Below are positions 28,073 to 37,559 of a stretch of DNA of 47,258 nucleotides, piece after piece. The DNA comes from Paenibacillus sp. 598K (GTDB lineage Bacteria > Bacillota > Bacilli > Paenibacillales > Paenibacillaceae). The notes under the pieces are model-generated. The model had not been told where the DNA came from, ran no database searches, and saw nothing but the letters and a program-made list of their open reading frames with translations. The first letter of the stretch is position 1, and each line of letters opens with the position of its first letter. Where the stretch lies: the NCBI RefSeq assembly GCF_003851045.1, contig NZ_BFBX01000003.1, positions 102,961-150,218 on the forward strand, read 5' to 3'. The translations under genes were made by a program, and so were the position numbers.

Positions 28073-28972
28073 ATGCTGACAGGTACGCAAGTCGTGCTGC
28101 TGGGCGGGGATGCCCGCGCGCTGGAGGTGATCCATAAGCTAACCGAGCTGGATGCCGCCGTCACGCTATCGGGCTTTGACGGGCTGCATACGCAGCTCGA
28201 CGGAGCTGTCCATGCGGCGTTCGACGAGTCGCTGTTCGATAATGCGGATGCGATCGTGCTGCCGGCAGTCGGGACGGATGACGACGGGCGAATCGCTGCG
28301 GTTTTTAGCAATGATGAATTAAGGCTGCAAGAGTCTCATATCGCCAGACTTTCCAAGCATAGTACCGTCTACACAGGAATGGCCAAACCGTATCTGCGCA
28401 AGTTATGCCAAGATCAAGGGATACGCCTTGTGGAGCTGCTGGAGCGCGATGACGTCGCCATCTACAATTCGATCCCGACGGCGGAAGGCGCGGTTATGAT
28501 GGCCATCCAGCACACCGACATTACGCTCCACAGCTCCAGATGCCTCGTGCTTGGCCTTGGACGGACCGGATTTACATTGGCGCGAACCTTGCAAGGATTG
28601 GGAGCTAAAGTGAAGGCCGGCGTTCACACAGAAGCTGATTTTGCAAGAGCTCACGAGATGGGGTTCAGCCCCTTTTACACGACGGATCTGCTGTCTCATA
28701 TGAGCGACCCTGACTTGATTTTTAATACAATTCCGACTATGATAGTCACAGCGCAAATGATCGCGAATTTGCCTTCGCGCGCCGTTATTATCGACCTGGC
28801 TTCGAAGCCGGGCGGTACCGATTTCCGCTTCGCAGAGAAGCGAGGGATCAAGGCGATGCTCGCGCCCGGTCTTCCCGGAATTGTCGCTCCCAGAACAGCA
28901 GGACGCATCATGGCGGATTGCTTGACTCGTTTAATGCTGGAGGACATACAATTGCGGGGGGATGGACGATGA
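28073..28972 (+). CDS. dpaA: Dipicolinate synthase subunit A
   Basis: DpaA (SpoVFA) is one of the two subunits that turn dihydrodipicolinate into dipicolinic acid, which mother cells export to the spore core for heat resistance. The 299 residues carry a nucleotide-binding fold (LGLGRTGFTLARTLQGLGAKV) and the typical VLLGGDARALEVIHKL start and KAMLAPGLPGIVAPRTAG end. ATG 28073 follows AAAGGAGTGA (28057-28066 region). It overlaps dpaB by 4 bases (ATGA), so the subunits are coupled. The likely sigma-K promoter upstream agrees with late sporulation expression. Confidence 0.96.
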   Translation: MLTGTQVVLLGGDARALEVIHKLTELDAAVTLSGFDGLHTQLDGAVHAAFDESLFDNADAIVLPAVGTDDDGRIAAVFSNDELRLQESHIARLSKHSTVYTGMAKPYLRKLCQDQGIRLVELLERDDVAIYNSIPTAEGAVMMAIQHTDITLHSSRCLVLGLGRTGFTLARTLQGLGAKVKAGVHTEADFARAHEMGFSPFYTTDLLSHMSDPDLIFNTIPTMIVTAQMIANLPSRAVIIDLASKPGGTDFRFAEKRGIKAMLAPGLPGIVAPRTAGRIMADCLTRLMLEDIQLRGDGR

Positions 28973-29568
28973 ACTGGCAAGGCAAAACGGTCGGCTATGC
29001 ATTATCCGGATCACATTGTACATTTGCGGAAGTGATGCCGCAGATTCAGAGATTTATAGATGCAGGAGCCAAAGTCGTACCAATCGTCACGTCGACGATC
29101 ATGACGACCGATACGCGATTCGGCAAGTCCGAGGACTGGCAGCAGCAGTTGAAGACGATTACGGGCAACGAGATTATCTCGACGATCGTCCAGGCTGAGC
29201 CGCTAGGTCCGTCCAAGCAGCTCGATGTGCTCGTCATCGCGCCTTGCACCGGCAATACGACGAGCAAGCTCGCCAACGCGATGACCGACAGCGCGGTACT
29301 GATGGCGGCCAAGGCTCAGATGCGTAACGGGCGCCCTGTCGTGCTGGCCATCTCGACCAATGACGGATTGGGGCTGAACGCCGCCAACATTGCGAAGCTG
29401 CTCGTCGCCAAGAACATCTATTTTGTGCCGTTTGGCCAAGACAACCCACAGCAAAAGCCGAATTCGCTGGTCGCTAGAATGGACCTCGTCATGGAAGCAT
29501 GCGAAGCAGCGCTCGGCGGTGAACAACTGCAGCCAATGGTCATTGAACGCTTTAATTATGGCAGTTGA
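28969..29568 (+). CDS. dpaB: Dipicolinate synthase subunit B, flavoprotein-like
   Basis: DpaB (SpoVFB) is the 199-residue flavoprotein-family partner of DpaA. Its family-typical start (GKTVGYALSGSHCTFAEVMPQI), PIVTSTIMTTDTRFG and APCTGNTTSKLANAMTDSAV motifs match the flavin mononucleotide-binding fold of dipicolinate synthases and phosphopantothenoylcysteine decarboxylases. The start is ATG 28969, sharing ATGA with the dpaA stop. A longer upstream frame from 28918 lies in dpaA and is not used. The next gene is dapG only 16 bases later; asd, which follows spoVFB in B. subtilis, is absent. Confidence 0.95.
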   Translation: MNWQGKTVGYALSGSHCTFAEVMPQIQRFIDAGAKVVPIVTSTIMTTDTRFGKSEDWQQQLKTITGNEIISTIVQAEPLGPSKQLDVLVIAPCTGNTTSKLANAMTDSAVLMAAKAQMRNGRPVVLAISTNDGLGLNAANIAKLLVAKNIYFVPFGQDNPQQKPNSLVARMDLVMEACEAALGGEQLQPMVIERFNYGS

Positions 29569-29584
29569 CCGGGGGGCGGAACCG

Positions 29585-30784
29585 ATGAGCATCCTTGTGC
29601 AAAAATTCGGCGGCACTTCCGTGTCCACCGCCGCCGCCAGAGAGCATGTAGTGCGCCATATCGAAAGGGAACGGCAGCGACACCAACTGGTGGTTGTCGT
29701 TTCTGCCATGGGCAGAAGCGGCGACCCATACGCTACCGACTCCCTGCTCGCGCTGGCAGGCGGAGGGCAAGGTCTGCCGCCGAGAGAGCGCGATCTGTTG
29801 CTCTGCTGCGGCGAGATCATCTCGGCGACGACGCTGTGCAGTCTGCTGGCAGAGCGGGGCATCGAAGCGGTCGTGCTCACTGGCGGACAGGCGGGGATCA
29901 TCACCGACGAGCACCATGGCCAAGCTCAGATCATCCGCATGGATACGGCTGCCGTGACGAGGGAGCTGCAGCGGGACAAGGTCGTCGTCGTCGCCGGCTT
30001 CCAGGGCCGGACCGAGAGCGGCGAGTGGACGACGCTCGGCCGCGGCGGCAGCGACACCTCGGCGACGGCGCTCGGCGCTGCGCTCGGGGCAGTGAGAGCG
30101 GACATCTACACAGATGTTGACGGGATCCTGACCGCAGATCCCCGGCTCGTCGCGGATGCCCGCCCGCTCCGACATGTCGGCTATGCCGAGATGTGCAATC
30201 TTGCACGACAAGGCGCCAAAGTGATCCACCCGCGCGCCGTAGAGATCGCTGCGCAGGCCAACCTGCCGCTGCGCGTCCGCTCAACCTTCCTAGAGGAGGA
30301 GGGGACGCTCGTCAGCGGGCCGCTCCCGACTGCGGTGCAGGACCGCTATGTGACGGGGATTGCTCATGTCTGCGGGATTACGCAGCTATCGGTGCAGGCG
30401 CGGGACGAGGGAGGCGATATGCAGCTCCAGGTATTCCGCGCGATGGCAGGCAACGGTATCAGCGTCGACTTCATCAATGTTACGCCTGGCGGCGCGGTCT
30501 ATACCGTATTCGACAGCGATGCTTCTCGGGCCTTGGCGGTGCTGCGATCGATTGGCTATGAACCGCAGGCTGTGCATGGCTGCGCCAAGGTATCGGTCAT
30601 CGGCGGCGGCATGAATGGCGTGCCCGGTATTATGGCTTCTATCGTGGAGGCGCTGACTGGCAAGGGCATTACGATTCTTCAGTCCGCAGATTCGAACTCG
30701 ACGATCTGGGTGCTCGTTCGCGAGGAGGAGATGGCGGCTGCTTTGCGATCTCTTCATGAAAAGTTTAAACTTCATCTTCCATAA
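29585..30784 (+). CDS. dapG: Aspartate kinase, DapG type
   Basis: Aspartokinase phosphorylates aspartate at the start of the lysine, threonine, methionine and diaminopimelate pathways. The 399 residues show the N-terminal kinase motif VQKFGGTSV, the substrate segment LGRGGSDTSATALGAAL, and two C-terminal ACT domains (from about 260) that usually bind a feedback inhibitor; in B. subtilis the DapG isozyme responds to diaminopimelate. ATG 29585 follows GGGGGGCGGA. Its position directly after dpaB and before dapA indicates that the precursor route and dipicolinate synthesis share a transcript. Confidence 0.95.
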   Translation: MSILVQKFGGTSVSTAAAREHVVRHIERERQRHQLVVVVSAMGRSGDPYATDSLLALAGGGQGLPPRERDLLLCCGEIISATTLCSLLAERGIEAVVLTGGQAGIITDEHHGQAQIIRMDTAAVTRELQRDKVVVVAGFQGRTESGEWTTLGRGGSDTSATALGAALGAVRADIYTDVDGILTADPRLVADARPLRHVGYAEMCNLARQGAKVIHPRAVEIAAQANLPLRVRSTFLEEEGTLVSGPLPTAVQDRYVTGIAHVCGITQLSVQARDEGGDMQLQVFRAMAGNGISVDFINVTPGGAVYTVFDSDASRALAVLRSIGYEPQAVHGCAKVSVIGGGMNGVPGIMASIVEALTGKGITILQSADSNSTIWVLVREEEMAAALRSLHEKFKLHLP

Positions 30785-30796
30785 CGATCAGGTTTA

Positions 30797-30806
30797 ATGG
30801 TATAAA
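30797..30806 (+). promoter_or_regulatory. Possible extended -10 promoter before dapA
   Basis: TGGTATAAA (the -10 TATAAA at 30801-30806) lies in the dapG-dapA gap, but no convincing -35 box is visible. It may allow dapA to be made separately from the sporulation transcript. Confidence 0.35.
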
Positions 30807-30855
30807 TATAGGATAACTAAGCTTAGTCTGAGCGATGACTTTAGGAGGATTCAAG

Positions 30856-31728
30856 ATGGATTTTGGGAGATTGGTGACGGCCATGGTCACCCCGTTTGAT
30901 GTCAATGGTCAGATCGATTGGGACACGACGGGACGATTAATAGATTACTTGATAGACGAGCAACAGAGCGAAAGTCTGGTCGTCTCCGGGACGACGGGCG
31001 AATCCCCGACGCTGACCGACGACGAGAAGCTGGAGCTGTTCCGCTTCGCCGTTCGTCATGCCGATGGACGCTGCAAAATTATCGCAGGGACAGGCAGCAA
31101 TAATACGGCGCATTCCATTCACCTGACCCAGGCTGCCGAAGAGGCTGGCGTCGACGGGATTCTATTGGTTGTGCCTTATTACAATCGTCCGAGCCAAGAA
31201 GGGCTGTATCAGCACTTTAAGGCGGTCGCGCAGTCGACCAAGCTACCGGTCATGCTCTACAATGTCCCGGGACGGACAGGCGCTAATCTGAGTGCCGCAA
31301 CGACGTTACGGCTTGCTCATATCGAGAATGTCGTGGCTACCAAGGAATGCGCTTCGCTGGACCAGTTGACGCATATTATTAGCGCGGCGCCGGAAGGGTT
31401 CCTCGTCTACGGCGGCGATGACAGCATGACGCTGCCTGTATTGGCCATTGGTGGCCACGGCATCGTCAGCGTCGCCAGCCATATTATCGGCCCGCAGATG
31501 AAGCGGATGATCGAAGCCTATCTGCAAGGCAATGTGAAGGAGGCGGCGCGTTTGCATGCGCAATGCCACCCGATGTTCAAGGGCATTTTCGAAGCTCCGG
31601 ACCCGGTGCCTAATCCTGTGGCGATCAAATTTATTCTGGGCATGAGCGGCATGCATGTCGGCGGCGTCAGATTGCCGCTTGTCGATGTGACCGACCAGGA
31701 AGCCGAATTTTTGCGCAAATTACTGTAA
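30856..31728 (+). CDS. dapA: 4-hydroxy-tetrahydrodipicolinate synthase
   Basis: DapA condenses pyruvate with aspartate semialdehyde; its product is the substrate pool for both lysine/diaminopimelate and, in sporulation, dipicolinate. The 290 residues form the usual TIM barrel: SGTTGESPTL (pyruvate binding), Y135 (LYNVPGRTG) and the Schiff-base lysine K163 (VATKECA). ATG 30856 follows AGGAGG (30843-30848); an in-frame ATG at 30835 precedes that site. A terminator follows. The aspartate semialdehyde it needs requires an Asd from outside this window. Confidence 0.97.
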   Translation: MDFGRLVTAMVTPFDVNGQIDWDTTGRLIDYLIDEQQSESLVVSGTTGESPTLTDDEKLELFRFAVRHADGRCKIIAGTGSNNTAHSIHLTQAAEEAGVDGILLVVPYYNRPSQEGLYQHFKAVAQSTKLPVMLYNVPGRTGANLSAATTLRLAHIENVVATKECASLDQLTHIISAAPEGFLVYGGDDSMTLPVLAIGGHGIVSVASHIIGPQMKRMIEAYLQGNVKEAARLHAQCHPMFKGIFEAPDPVPNPVAIKFILGMSGMHVGGVRLPLVDVTDQEAEFLRKLL

Positions 31729-31756
31729 ATTTCGCCTTAGCCATGCCTAATTATGG

Positions 31757-31785
31757 AGCCGGTGCGACGAGCATCGGCTTTTTTT
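31757..31785 (+). terminator. Intrinsic terminator of dapA
   Basis: AGCCGGTGC (31757-31765) and GCATCGGCT (31771-31779) pair with one G-U, followed by seven T (31779-31785). Confidence 0.92.
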
Positions 31786-31810
31786 CTGACATGGATGCCA
31801 GCGGATTGAC

Positions 31811-31840
31811 TTGTGTTTTGCAAAATGAATCATGTATAAT
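31811..31840 (+). promoter_or_regulatory. Promoter of rnjB
   Basis: A perfect -10 TATAAT (31835-31840) follows an 18-base spacer from TTGTGT (31811-31816). The better-looking TTGACT at 31806-31811 is 23 bases away, which is too far. Confidence 0.65.
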
Positions 31841-31930
31841 GGATTTCAAGTGACTGGGTGCGGCAATTTTTTGAAATCAATCTTGAACGTTTGGAGAAGC
31901 GTTCCACGAACATAGGAGGTACAGATCGAC

Positions 31931-33610
31931 GTGTCAAAAAAGAATAATCAAGACAAGCTGCTGATCTTTGCATTGGGCGGAGTAGGTGAGATCGGCAAAA
32001 ATATGTATGTCATCCAGTATGGAAACGATATCGTAGTAGTCGATTCCGGACTGAAGTTTCCAGAGGAGGACATGCTGGGGATCGATATTGTCATCCCGGA
32101 CATCACCTACCTGAAAGAAAATCGGGACAAGGTGAGAGGCATTCTCATTACCCATGGTCATGAAGACCATATCGGCGGCTTGCCTTATGTGCTCAAGAAC
32201 CTCAATGTGCCTGTCTACGCCACGAAGCTTACGATCGGTCTGATCGAGGGCAAGCTGAAGGAAGCGGGCCTGCTGGGCGAGACGAAACGGATCCTGATCA
32301 ATGCCGATTCGGAAGTAGAGCTGGGTCAGATCAAGGCGACGTTCTTCCGCACAAACCACAGTATCCCTGATTCGGTAGGCGTCTGCTTGGACACCCCGGA
32401 AGGGATCGTCGTCCATACAGGCGACTTCAAATTTGACCATACGCCGGTCAACGACCAATACGCGGACCTGCAACGGATGGCAGCCATCGGCAGCCGCGGC
32501 GTACTGGCGCTGCTCTCAGACAGCACCAACGCAGAGCGTCCCGGCTTCACCCCCTCGGAGAGCAACATCGGCAACGAATTCGAGGATATTTTCCGCAAAT
32601 CGACACAACGTGTCATCGTAGCGACCTTCGCATCGAATGTCCATCGGATTCAGCAGGTCATCAACGCAGCGATGACTACGAAACGTAAGCTTGCTGTCAT
32701 CGGACGCAGCATGGTCAACGTCGTCAACATCGCTTCGGAGCTGGGGTACCTGAACATTCCCGAGGGTATGCTGATCGAGCCGGATGAAGTGAACCGACTG
32801 GCAGCGGATCGCGTAGTCGTGCTGTCGACCGGCAGCCAGGGCGAACCGATGTCGGCTCTGACCCGGATGGCTCGCTCGACACATCGCAAGATCGACATTC
32901 TGCCGGGCGACACGGTCATCATCGCCGCTACGCCGATCCCAGGCAATGAGAAATACGTCGGTCGTACGGTGGACGAGCTGTTCCGTCTCGGCGCCAAAGT
33001 CATCTACGGTCCTGGCTCGGTATCGGGCGTTCACGTATCCGGACATGGCAGCCAGGAAGAGTTGAAGCTGATGCTTAACCTGATCAAGCCGAAGTACTTC
33101 ATCCCGATTCACGGGGAGTACCGGATGTTGCGCCAGCATGCTCTGCTTGCCGAATCGGTCGGCGTGGAGCGCGAGAACATCTTCATCTGCGATATCGGCG
33201 ACACCGTCGAGGTTCAGGGCGGCAAGGCGCGTAAGGGCAACAAGGTCCCATCGGGCAACATCCTGATCGACGGGCTAGGCGTCGGCGACGTGGGCAACAT
33301 CGTCTTGCGCGACCGCAAGCTGCTCTCGCAGGACGGCATCCTGGTCGTTGTCGTCACGCTCAGCAAACAGGACGGCAAGATCCTTTCCGGACCGGATATT
33401 ATCTCGCGTGGCTTCGTCTATGTGAGAGAGTCGGAAGGTTTGCTCGATGAAGCCAATCGTATCGTCAGCTCGACCCTTCACAAACTGATGAATGACAAGG
33501 TAAATGAATGGGCATCGCTCAAAACAAACGTCAAGGACGCGCTCGGCCGTTTTCTTTACGAGCAGACGCGTCGTCGCCCGATGATTTTGCCTATTATAAT
33601 GGAAGTTTAA
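31931..33610 (+). CDS. rnjB: Ribonuclease J
   Basis: RNase J is a metallo-beta-lactamase/beta-CASP enzyme that processes and degrades mRNA and matures rRNA, acting as endonuclease and 5' exonuclease. The zinc motif HGHEDH is at residues 75-80, and beta-CASP motifs follow (ALLSDSTNAERPG, ATFASNVHRIQQ, HVSGHGSQEELKLML). At 559 residues it is the usual length with the C-terminal domain. In B. subtilis rnjB follows dapA, and the same order supports RnjB and not RnjA, but sequence alone does not separate them well. The start is GTG 31931 with AGGAGGT (31914-31920). Confidence 0.93.
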   Translation: MSKKNNQDKLLIFALGGVGEIGKNMYVIQYGNDIVVVDSGLKFPEEDMLGIDIVIPDITYLKENRDKVRGILITHGHEDHIGGLPYVLKNLNVPVYATKLTIGLIEGKLKEAGLLGETKRILINADSEVELGQIKATFFRTNHSIPDSVGVCLDTPEGIVVHTGDFKFDHTPVNDQYADLQRMAAIGSRGVLALLSDSTNAERPGFTPSESNIGNEFEDIFRKSTQRVIVATFASNVHRIQQVINAAMTTKRKLAVIGRSMVNVVNIASELGYLNIPEGMLIEPDEVNRLAADRVVVLSTGSQGEPMSALTRMARSTHRKIDILPGDTVIIAATPIPGNEKYVGRTVDELFRLGAKVIYGPGSVSGVHVSGHGSQEELKLMLNLIKPKYFIPIHGEYRMLRQHALLAESVGVERENIFICDIGDTVEVQGGKARKGNKVPSGNILIDGLGVGDVGNIVLRDRKLLSQDGILVVVVTLSKQDGKILSGPDIISRGFVYVRESEGLLDEANRIVSSTLHKLMNDKVNEWASLKTNVKDALGRFLYEQTRRRPMILPIIMEV

Positions 33611-33633
33611 TGGTTCACACTACCTAGCCACTG

Positions 33634-33677
33634 GCCATTGATGCGCTCTTTCTCCAGGAGCCTTCAATGGCATTTTT
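33634..33677 (+). terminator. Intrinsic terminator of rnjB
   Basis: GCCATTGA (33634-33641) and TCAATGGC (33664-33671) form a perfect 8-bp stem around a 22-base loop, and ATTTTT follows. The remainder of this 200-base gap shows no other clear element. Confidence 0.85.
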
Positions 33678-33812
33678 GCGTTCAACGACGAATGGCCTGC
33701 GGGCGGCGTTCGGCCGGATGAAGCATAAAAGCGGCAATGGAACCCATACTATGACAAGCTGCTCGCTTGCGATCAGTGATCTCAACTATCAGGAGTATAG
33801 GAGGCAAAAGGC

Positions 33813-34562
33813 ATGATGCATAAGGGCAATTATACGAATCAGGAACCGCAGCCCGAGCCGGTGCCCGTTCCGACGGAGAAGCCGCGCAATCCGGTTGTCG
33901 ATACGATACAGCAGCTTGGGCAGACGACGGTGCCTGTCATGGACTCCAATATTTTTTGCATGACGATTATCGGTCAGGTTGAGGGTCATCTCGTGTTGCC
34001 GCCGCAAAACAAGACGACCAAATACGAGCATCTGATCCCGCAGTTGGTCGCAGCGGAGCAAAATTCGAAAATTGAAGGCGTGCTGATCGTCTTGAATACG
34101 GTCGGTGGAGATGTCGAGGCAGGTCTGGCGATTGCCGAGATGATCGCTTCGCTGTCCAAGCCCTCGGTTACGATCGTGCTGGGGGGCGGCCATTCAATCG
34201 GGGTGCCGATTGCGGTGGCGGGCGACATGTCGTTTATTGCAGAGACCGCTACGATGACGATCCACCCGATCCGTCTGAATGGACTCGTCATCGGCGTGCC
34301 GCAAACCTTCGAATACCTCGAAAAAATGCAGGAGCGGGTCGTGCGTTTCGTGATGTCGCATTCACGAATTACCGAACAGAAATTCAAGGAGCTGATGTTC
34401 AAAACGGGGGAGCTGACCCGGGACATCGGCGCAACCGTAATCGGTCCTGACGCCGTGACCTATGGGCTTATCGACGCAGTCGGCGGTGTCGGGGCAGCGA
34501 TCCGCGAGCTGAATCGCCGGATCGAGGAGAATCGGGCTCGCGCGTCGGCGGTGATCCAATGA
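33813..34562 (+). CDS. tepA: ClpP-family serine protease TepA
   Basis: TepA (YmfB) is a ClpP-like protein reported to aid protein translocation in B. subtilis. Of 249 residues, the first 35 are Pro/Glu-rich and variable, and the rest is the ClpP fold. The motif [11 protein letters not shown] carries the likely nucleophile Ser128, and the HPIRL region supplies the likely His (TIHP, near 151). The core ([37 protein letters not shown]) is very close to TepA. ATG 33813 follows AGGAGG (33799-33804). The stop overlaps the ylzJ start (ATGA at 34559). Confidence 0.93.
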   Translation: MMHKGNYTNQEPQPEPVPVPTEKPRNPVVDTIQQLGQTTVPVMDSNIFCMTIIGQVEGHLVLPPQNKTTKYEHLIPQLVAAEQNSKIEGVLIVLNTVGGDVEAGLAIAEMIASLSKPSVTIVLGGGHSIGVPIAVAGDMSFIAETATMTIHPIRLNGLVIGVPQTFEYLEKMQERVVRFVMSHSRITEQKFKELMFKTGELTRDIGATVIGPDAVTYGLIDAVGGVGAAIRELNRRIEENRARASAVIQ

Positions 34563-34795
34563 TCCTGTATACAAGTATGCCCTTGGAAATGGTGCTGAGT
34601 GGTTGGGATCAGGAGCGCGAAGCGACGTTGGAGCTCGTGCGCGACGGCGTGCGCATGCAGGTTGAAGCGGTGTCTCCTGGCGTCGGGCGCATCGTCCGGC
34701 TGCTCGATTGCGACTTGCACCGCTACCTCGATCCCGGGCTTGCGCCAGGCACGCTCATCATGCTGGCGCCGACGGACAGAGCTGGTTCGGAGTGA
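34559..34795 (+). CDS. ylzJ: YlzJ-like small protein
   Basis: The 78-residue acidic protein resembles YlzJ, a conserved small protein of unknown function always found between tepA and spoIIIE in Bacillales. The signature [13 protein letters not shown] at the start is typical. It overlaps tepA by 4 bases (ATGA), so it is translated from the same mRNA. No membrane segment or catalytic motif is seen. Its job is not known. Confidence 0.85.
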   Translation: MILYTSMPLEMVLSGWDQEREATLELVRDGVRMQVEAVSPGVGRIVRLLDCDLHRYLDPGLAPGTLIMLAPTDRAGSE

Positions 34796-34815
34796 TAGGA
34801 ACATGACAGCAGCTA

Positions 34816-34824
34816 TGCTATAAT
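34816..34824 (+). promoter_or_regulatory. Extended -10 promoter of spoIIIE
   Basis: TGCTATAAT (34816-34824) is a strong extended -10, although no good -35 box is seen. It covers an ATG at 34823, so that codon is not a start on this transcript. Confidence 0.6.
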
Positions 34825-34846
34825 GGGTTATCGAGAGGTGACCATT

Positions 34847-37444
34847 TTGGCAAAGCGAAAACGTAAAAAGAAATCGATCGGCATGACGTTAAAATATGAA
34901 GTGTATGGCATTCTGCTCATTACGATTTCGGTCATTGCCTTGTCCGGAGAGGCCGTCGTCGGGCGTTCGCTGTCCAAGCTGTTTGGCTTGCTGCTGGGCA
35001 AGTTTTATTTTGTGCTGGCCTTGGTCGGCATCTATATCGGCTTATCTGTCATGGTGAAGCGAGCCTGGCCACAGGGCTGGTCCTCGCGCAAAAGCGGACT
35101 GCTGCTGTTCGTGCTGGCGCTGACGCTAATGAGCTCCATCGCGGAGATTAACGCCAAGTTCGCCGGTCTCGAGGAGACGACCGTCGTCTCGGCCGGTACG
35201 ATCCTGCAGACACTCGGGAGCGATATTCGGGGCGAGCTGCTGACGGCCAGCGTACAGCCGGAACTACCGATGATGAGCAAGGCGATCAGCGGAGGCTATG
35301 CCGGCGCGGTGCAATATTCGATCTTGTTCTGGCTGTTCGGCAACATCGGCGCCCGCTTCGTGCTGATCGTGATGTTCGCGATTGCAGTCATGCTCGTCAC
35401 AGGCAAATCCTATGTCGAGCTGATCCAGACGCTATCCAGCAAGACGGCCCGTCTCTACACCTTGCTCCGCGTTAAATTCAAGAGCCGCCGCTCTGCCGCT
35501 GCTGCGAAGAAGCCTGGCGGCAAGCGGACAACGGCGGTTCCCATACATAATGAGCATGATGACTATTCCGAAGACGATAACGACACTTTTGACCCATATA
35601 GTACGGAGCCTCCACCCGCGCCCGTGCAGCGCAAGAAGCCGGCGTTCTTCAGTTGGCTGCAGGATTACGCGGACAAGCTGCGGCGCGAGCCGGAGCAGGC
35701 ACTGACGCAGGAGCAAGGCCGCAAGGGGGACGACGAATCGGAAACCGGCTGGCCGCCCGAAGCCGACCCTTATGGCGATGCTCAGGAAAAGCCGACGTGG
35801 CTGGTAGAGCCGCCGGATACCTTGGCCATACCGCTCGAAGAGGAGACGACGACGTGGCCGGAGGCTCTGGTTCCCCATACTGGCGAGGCGATGGAGCCGA
35901 ATCCCGTTGACGAGGCCTTGTTGATCGACGCTGTGGCCGACGAGACTCCAGAGGGCGGAGAGGAGACGGCTGTTGTGATTGCTGGCGACGGCGAGCAGCC
36001 GCCAGTGATCGTTCCTACGGCCAAGCCTTATCGCTTGCCGCCGCTCTCGCTGCTCGCGAAGCCGCAAGGACATGGAAAATCGGGGCCGGAGGGCGCGCTG
36101 GAGTCGCGACGCAAGCTCGAAGCGACGCTCGAGAGCTTCGGCGTCAAGGCCAATGTGCTCGACGTTGTGCGCGGTCCGGCTGTTACGCGTTATGAGGTGC
36201 AGCCTGCGACCGGAGTCAAGGTCAGCCGGATCGTCGGCTTGACCGACGATATCGCGCTTGCATTGGCCGCCAAGGATATCCGGATGGAGGCGCCGATCCC
36301 CGGCAAGTCGGCGATTGGCATCGAGGTGCCGAACACTGAGGTCTCGGTCGTGACGATGCGAGAGGTGATGGAGACGACTGCCTTCCAGCGTGCTGCCTCC
36401 AAGATGTCGATCGTCTTCGGGCGCGATATCGCAGGCACGCCGATCGTCGGCGATCTGGCCCGGATGCCCCATCTGCTGGTCGCTGGGGCGACCGGATCGG
36501 GCAAGTCGGTGTGCATCAACGGCATCATCACTAGCATCCTCTACAAGGCCAAGCCGGACGAGGTTCGCTTCCTGATGATCGACCCGAAGATGGTCGAACT
36601 GAATGTTTACAACGGCATCCCGCATCTGCTGGCTCCGGTCGTCACCGATCCGCGCCGCGCCTCGCTTGCGCTCAAGAAGATCGTTGTCGAGATGGAGAAG
36701 CGGTATGAGTTGTTCTCCAAGTCCGGGACGCGCAATATCGAAGGGTACAACAGCTTGATGGCCGATAATCCGGCTGCGCTATTGCCTTATATCGTCGTCA
36801 TCGTCGACGAGCTCGCCGACCTGATGATGATCGCTGCCAACGATGTGGAGGATGCGATCTGCCGTCTCGCGCAGATGGCGCGTGCCTCGGGCATCCATCT
36901 GATCATCGCTACGCAGCGGCCGTCCGTTGATGTCATCACCGGTCTGATCAAGGCCAATATCCCGTCGCGGATCGCCTTTGGCGTCTCTTCCCAGGTCGAC
37001 TCCCGGACGATCCTCGACATGGTCGGCGCAGAGAAGCTGCTCGGCCGCGGCGATATGCTCTTCCTGCCGGTCGGCATGTCCAAGCCGATCCGTGTCCAGG
37101 GCGCATTCCTCTCCGATCAGGAGGTAGAGAGCGTCGTCGGCTATGCTCGCAGCCAAGCGGAGGCCGAATATAAAGAGGATCTGGTGCCAGAGGTGGAGGA
37201 GATGGCCGAGGAGGAAGACGAGAATCTTGATGAGCTATATGACCAGGCTGTATCGATCGTCGTCGAGGCCAAGCAGGCATCGGTGTCCTTGCTGCAACGC
37301 CGGATGCGGGTCGGTTATACACGGGCAGCCCGGCTGATCGATACGATGGAGGCGAAGGGCGTCGTCGGACCGTACGAGGGGAGCAAGCCCCGCGAGGTGC
37401 TGATGAGCCCCGAGCAATTCCAGGCCGGCAAAATAACGTCCTAA
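34847..37444 (+). CDS. spoIIIE: DNA translocase SpoIIIE/FtsK
   Basis: SpoIIIE pumps the forespore chromosome through the asymmetric septum and clears DNA from division septa. The 865 residues hold about four N-terminal membrane segments (about 18-185), an acidic/Pro-rich linker (about 225-390), the alpha/beta motor with Walker A GATGSGKS at 547-554 and a Walker B region near 650 ([13 protein letters not shown]), and a C-terminal winged-helix gamma domain (about 790-865) that reads DNA. The TTG at 34847 after GAGAGGTG (34833-34840) is used; the in-frame ATG at 34823 lies within the -10 box. Confidence 0.95.
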   Translation: MAKRKRKKKSIGMTLKYEVYGILLITISVIALSGEAVVGRSLSKLFGLLLGKFYFVLALVGIYIGLSVMVKRAWPQGWSSRKSGLLLFVLALTLMSSIAEINAKFAGLEETTVVSAGTILQTLGSDIRGELLTASVQPELPMMSKAISGGYAGAVQYSILFWLFGNIGARFVLIVMFAIAVMLVTGKSYVELIQTLSSKTARLYTLLRVKFKSRRSAAAAKKPGGKRTTAVPIHNEHDDYSEDDNDTFDPYSTEPPPAPVQRKKPAFFSWLQDYADKLRREPEQALTQEQGRKGDDESETGWPPEADPYGDAQEKPTWLVEPPDTLAIPLEEETTTWPEALVPHTGEAMEPNPVDEALLIDAVADETPEGGEETAVVIAGDGEQPPVIVPTAKPYRLPPLSLLAKPQGHGKSGPEGALESRRKLEATLESFGVKANVLDVVRGPAVTRYEVQPATGVKVSRIVGLTDDIALALAAKDIRMEAPIPGKSAIGIEVPNTEVSVVTMREVMETTAFQRAASKMSIVFGRDIAGTPIVGDLARMPHLLVAGATGSGKSVCINGIITSILYKAKPDEVRFLMIDPKMVELNVYNGIPHLLAPVVTDPRRASLALKKIVVEMEKRYELFSKSGTRNIEGYNSLMADNPAALLPYIVVIVDELADLMMIAANDVEDAICRLAQMARASGIHLIIATQRPSVDVITGLIKANIPSRIAFGVSSQVDSRTILDMVGAEKLLGRGDMLFLPVGMSKPIRVQGAFLSDQEVESVVGYARSQAEAEYKEDLVPEVEEMAEEEDENLDELYDQAVSIVVEAKQASVSLLQRRMRVGYTRAARLIDTMEAKGVVGPYEGSKPREVLMSPEQFQAGKITS

Positions 37445-37469
37445 AACGATTTGCGAAATGGAGAAAGGT

Positions 37470-37499
37470 GCATAGAAGTACAATCCGTGCCTCATACTA
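37470..37499 (+). promoter_or_regulatory. Candidate sigma-G promoter of sleB
   Basis: GCATA (37470-37474) and CATACTA (37493-37499) are 18 bases apart and fit the forespore sigma-G pattern GHATR-N17-18-CATNHTA. Forespore expression is known for sleB in B. subtilis. Confidence 0.65.
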
Positions 37500-37559
37500 G
37501 GATCAAGCAGCTTCTCGCATGATGATGGCTCATTACGCACAGAAAGGCTTGATCCACCT

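Noticed and set aside
31806..31840. TTGACT as the -35 box of rnjB
   Set aside because: It is 23 bases from the TATAAT, beyond the usual 16-18; TTGTGT at 31811 fits better.
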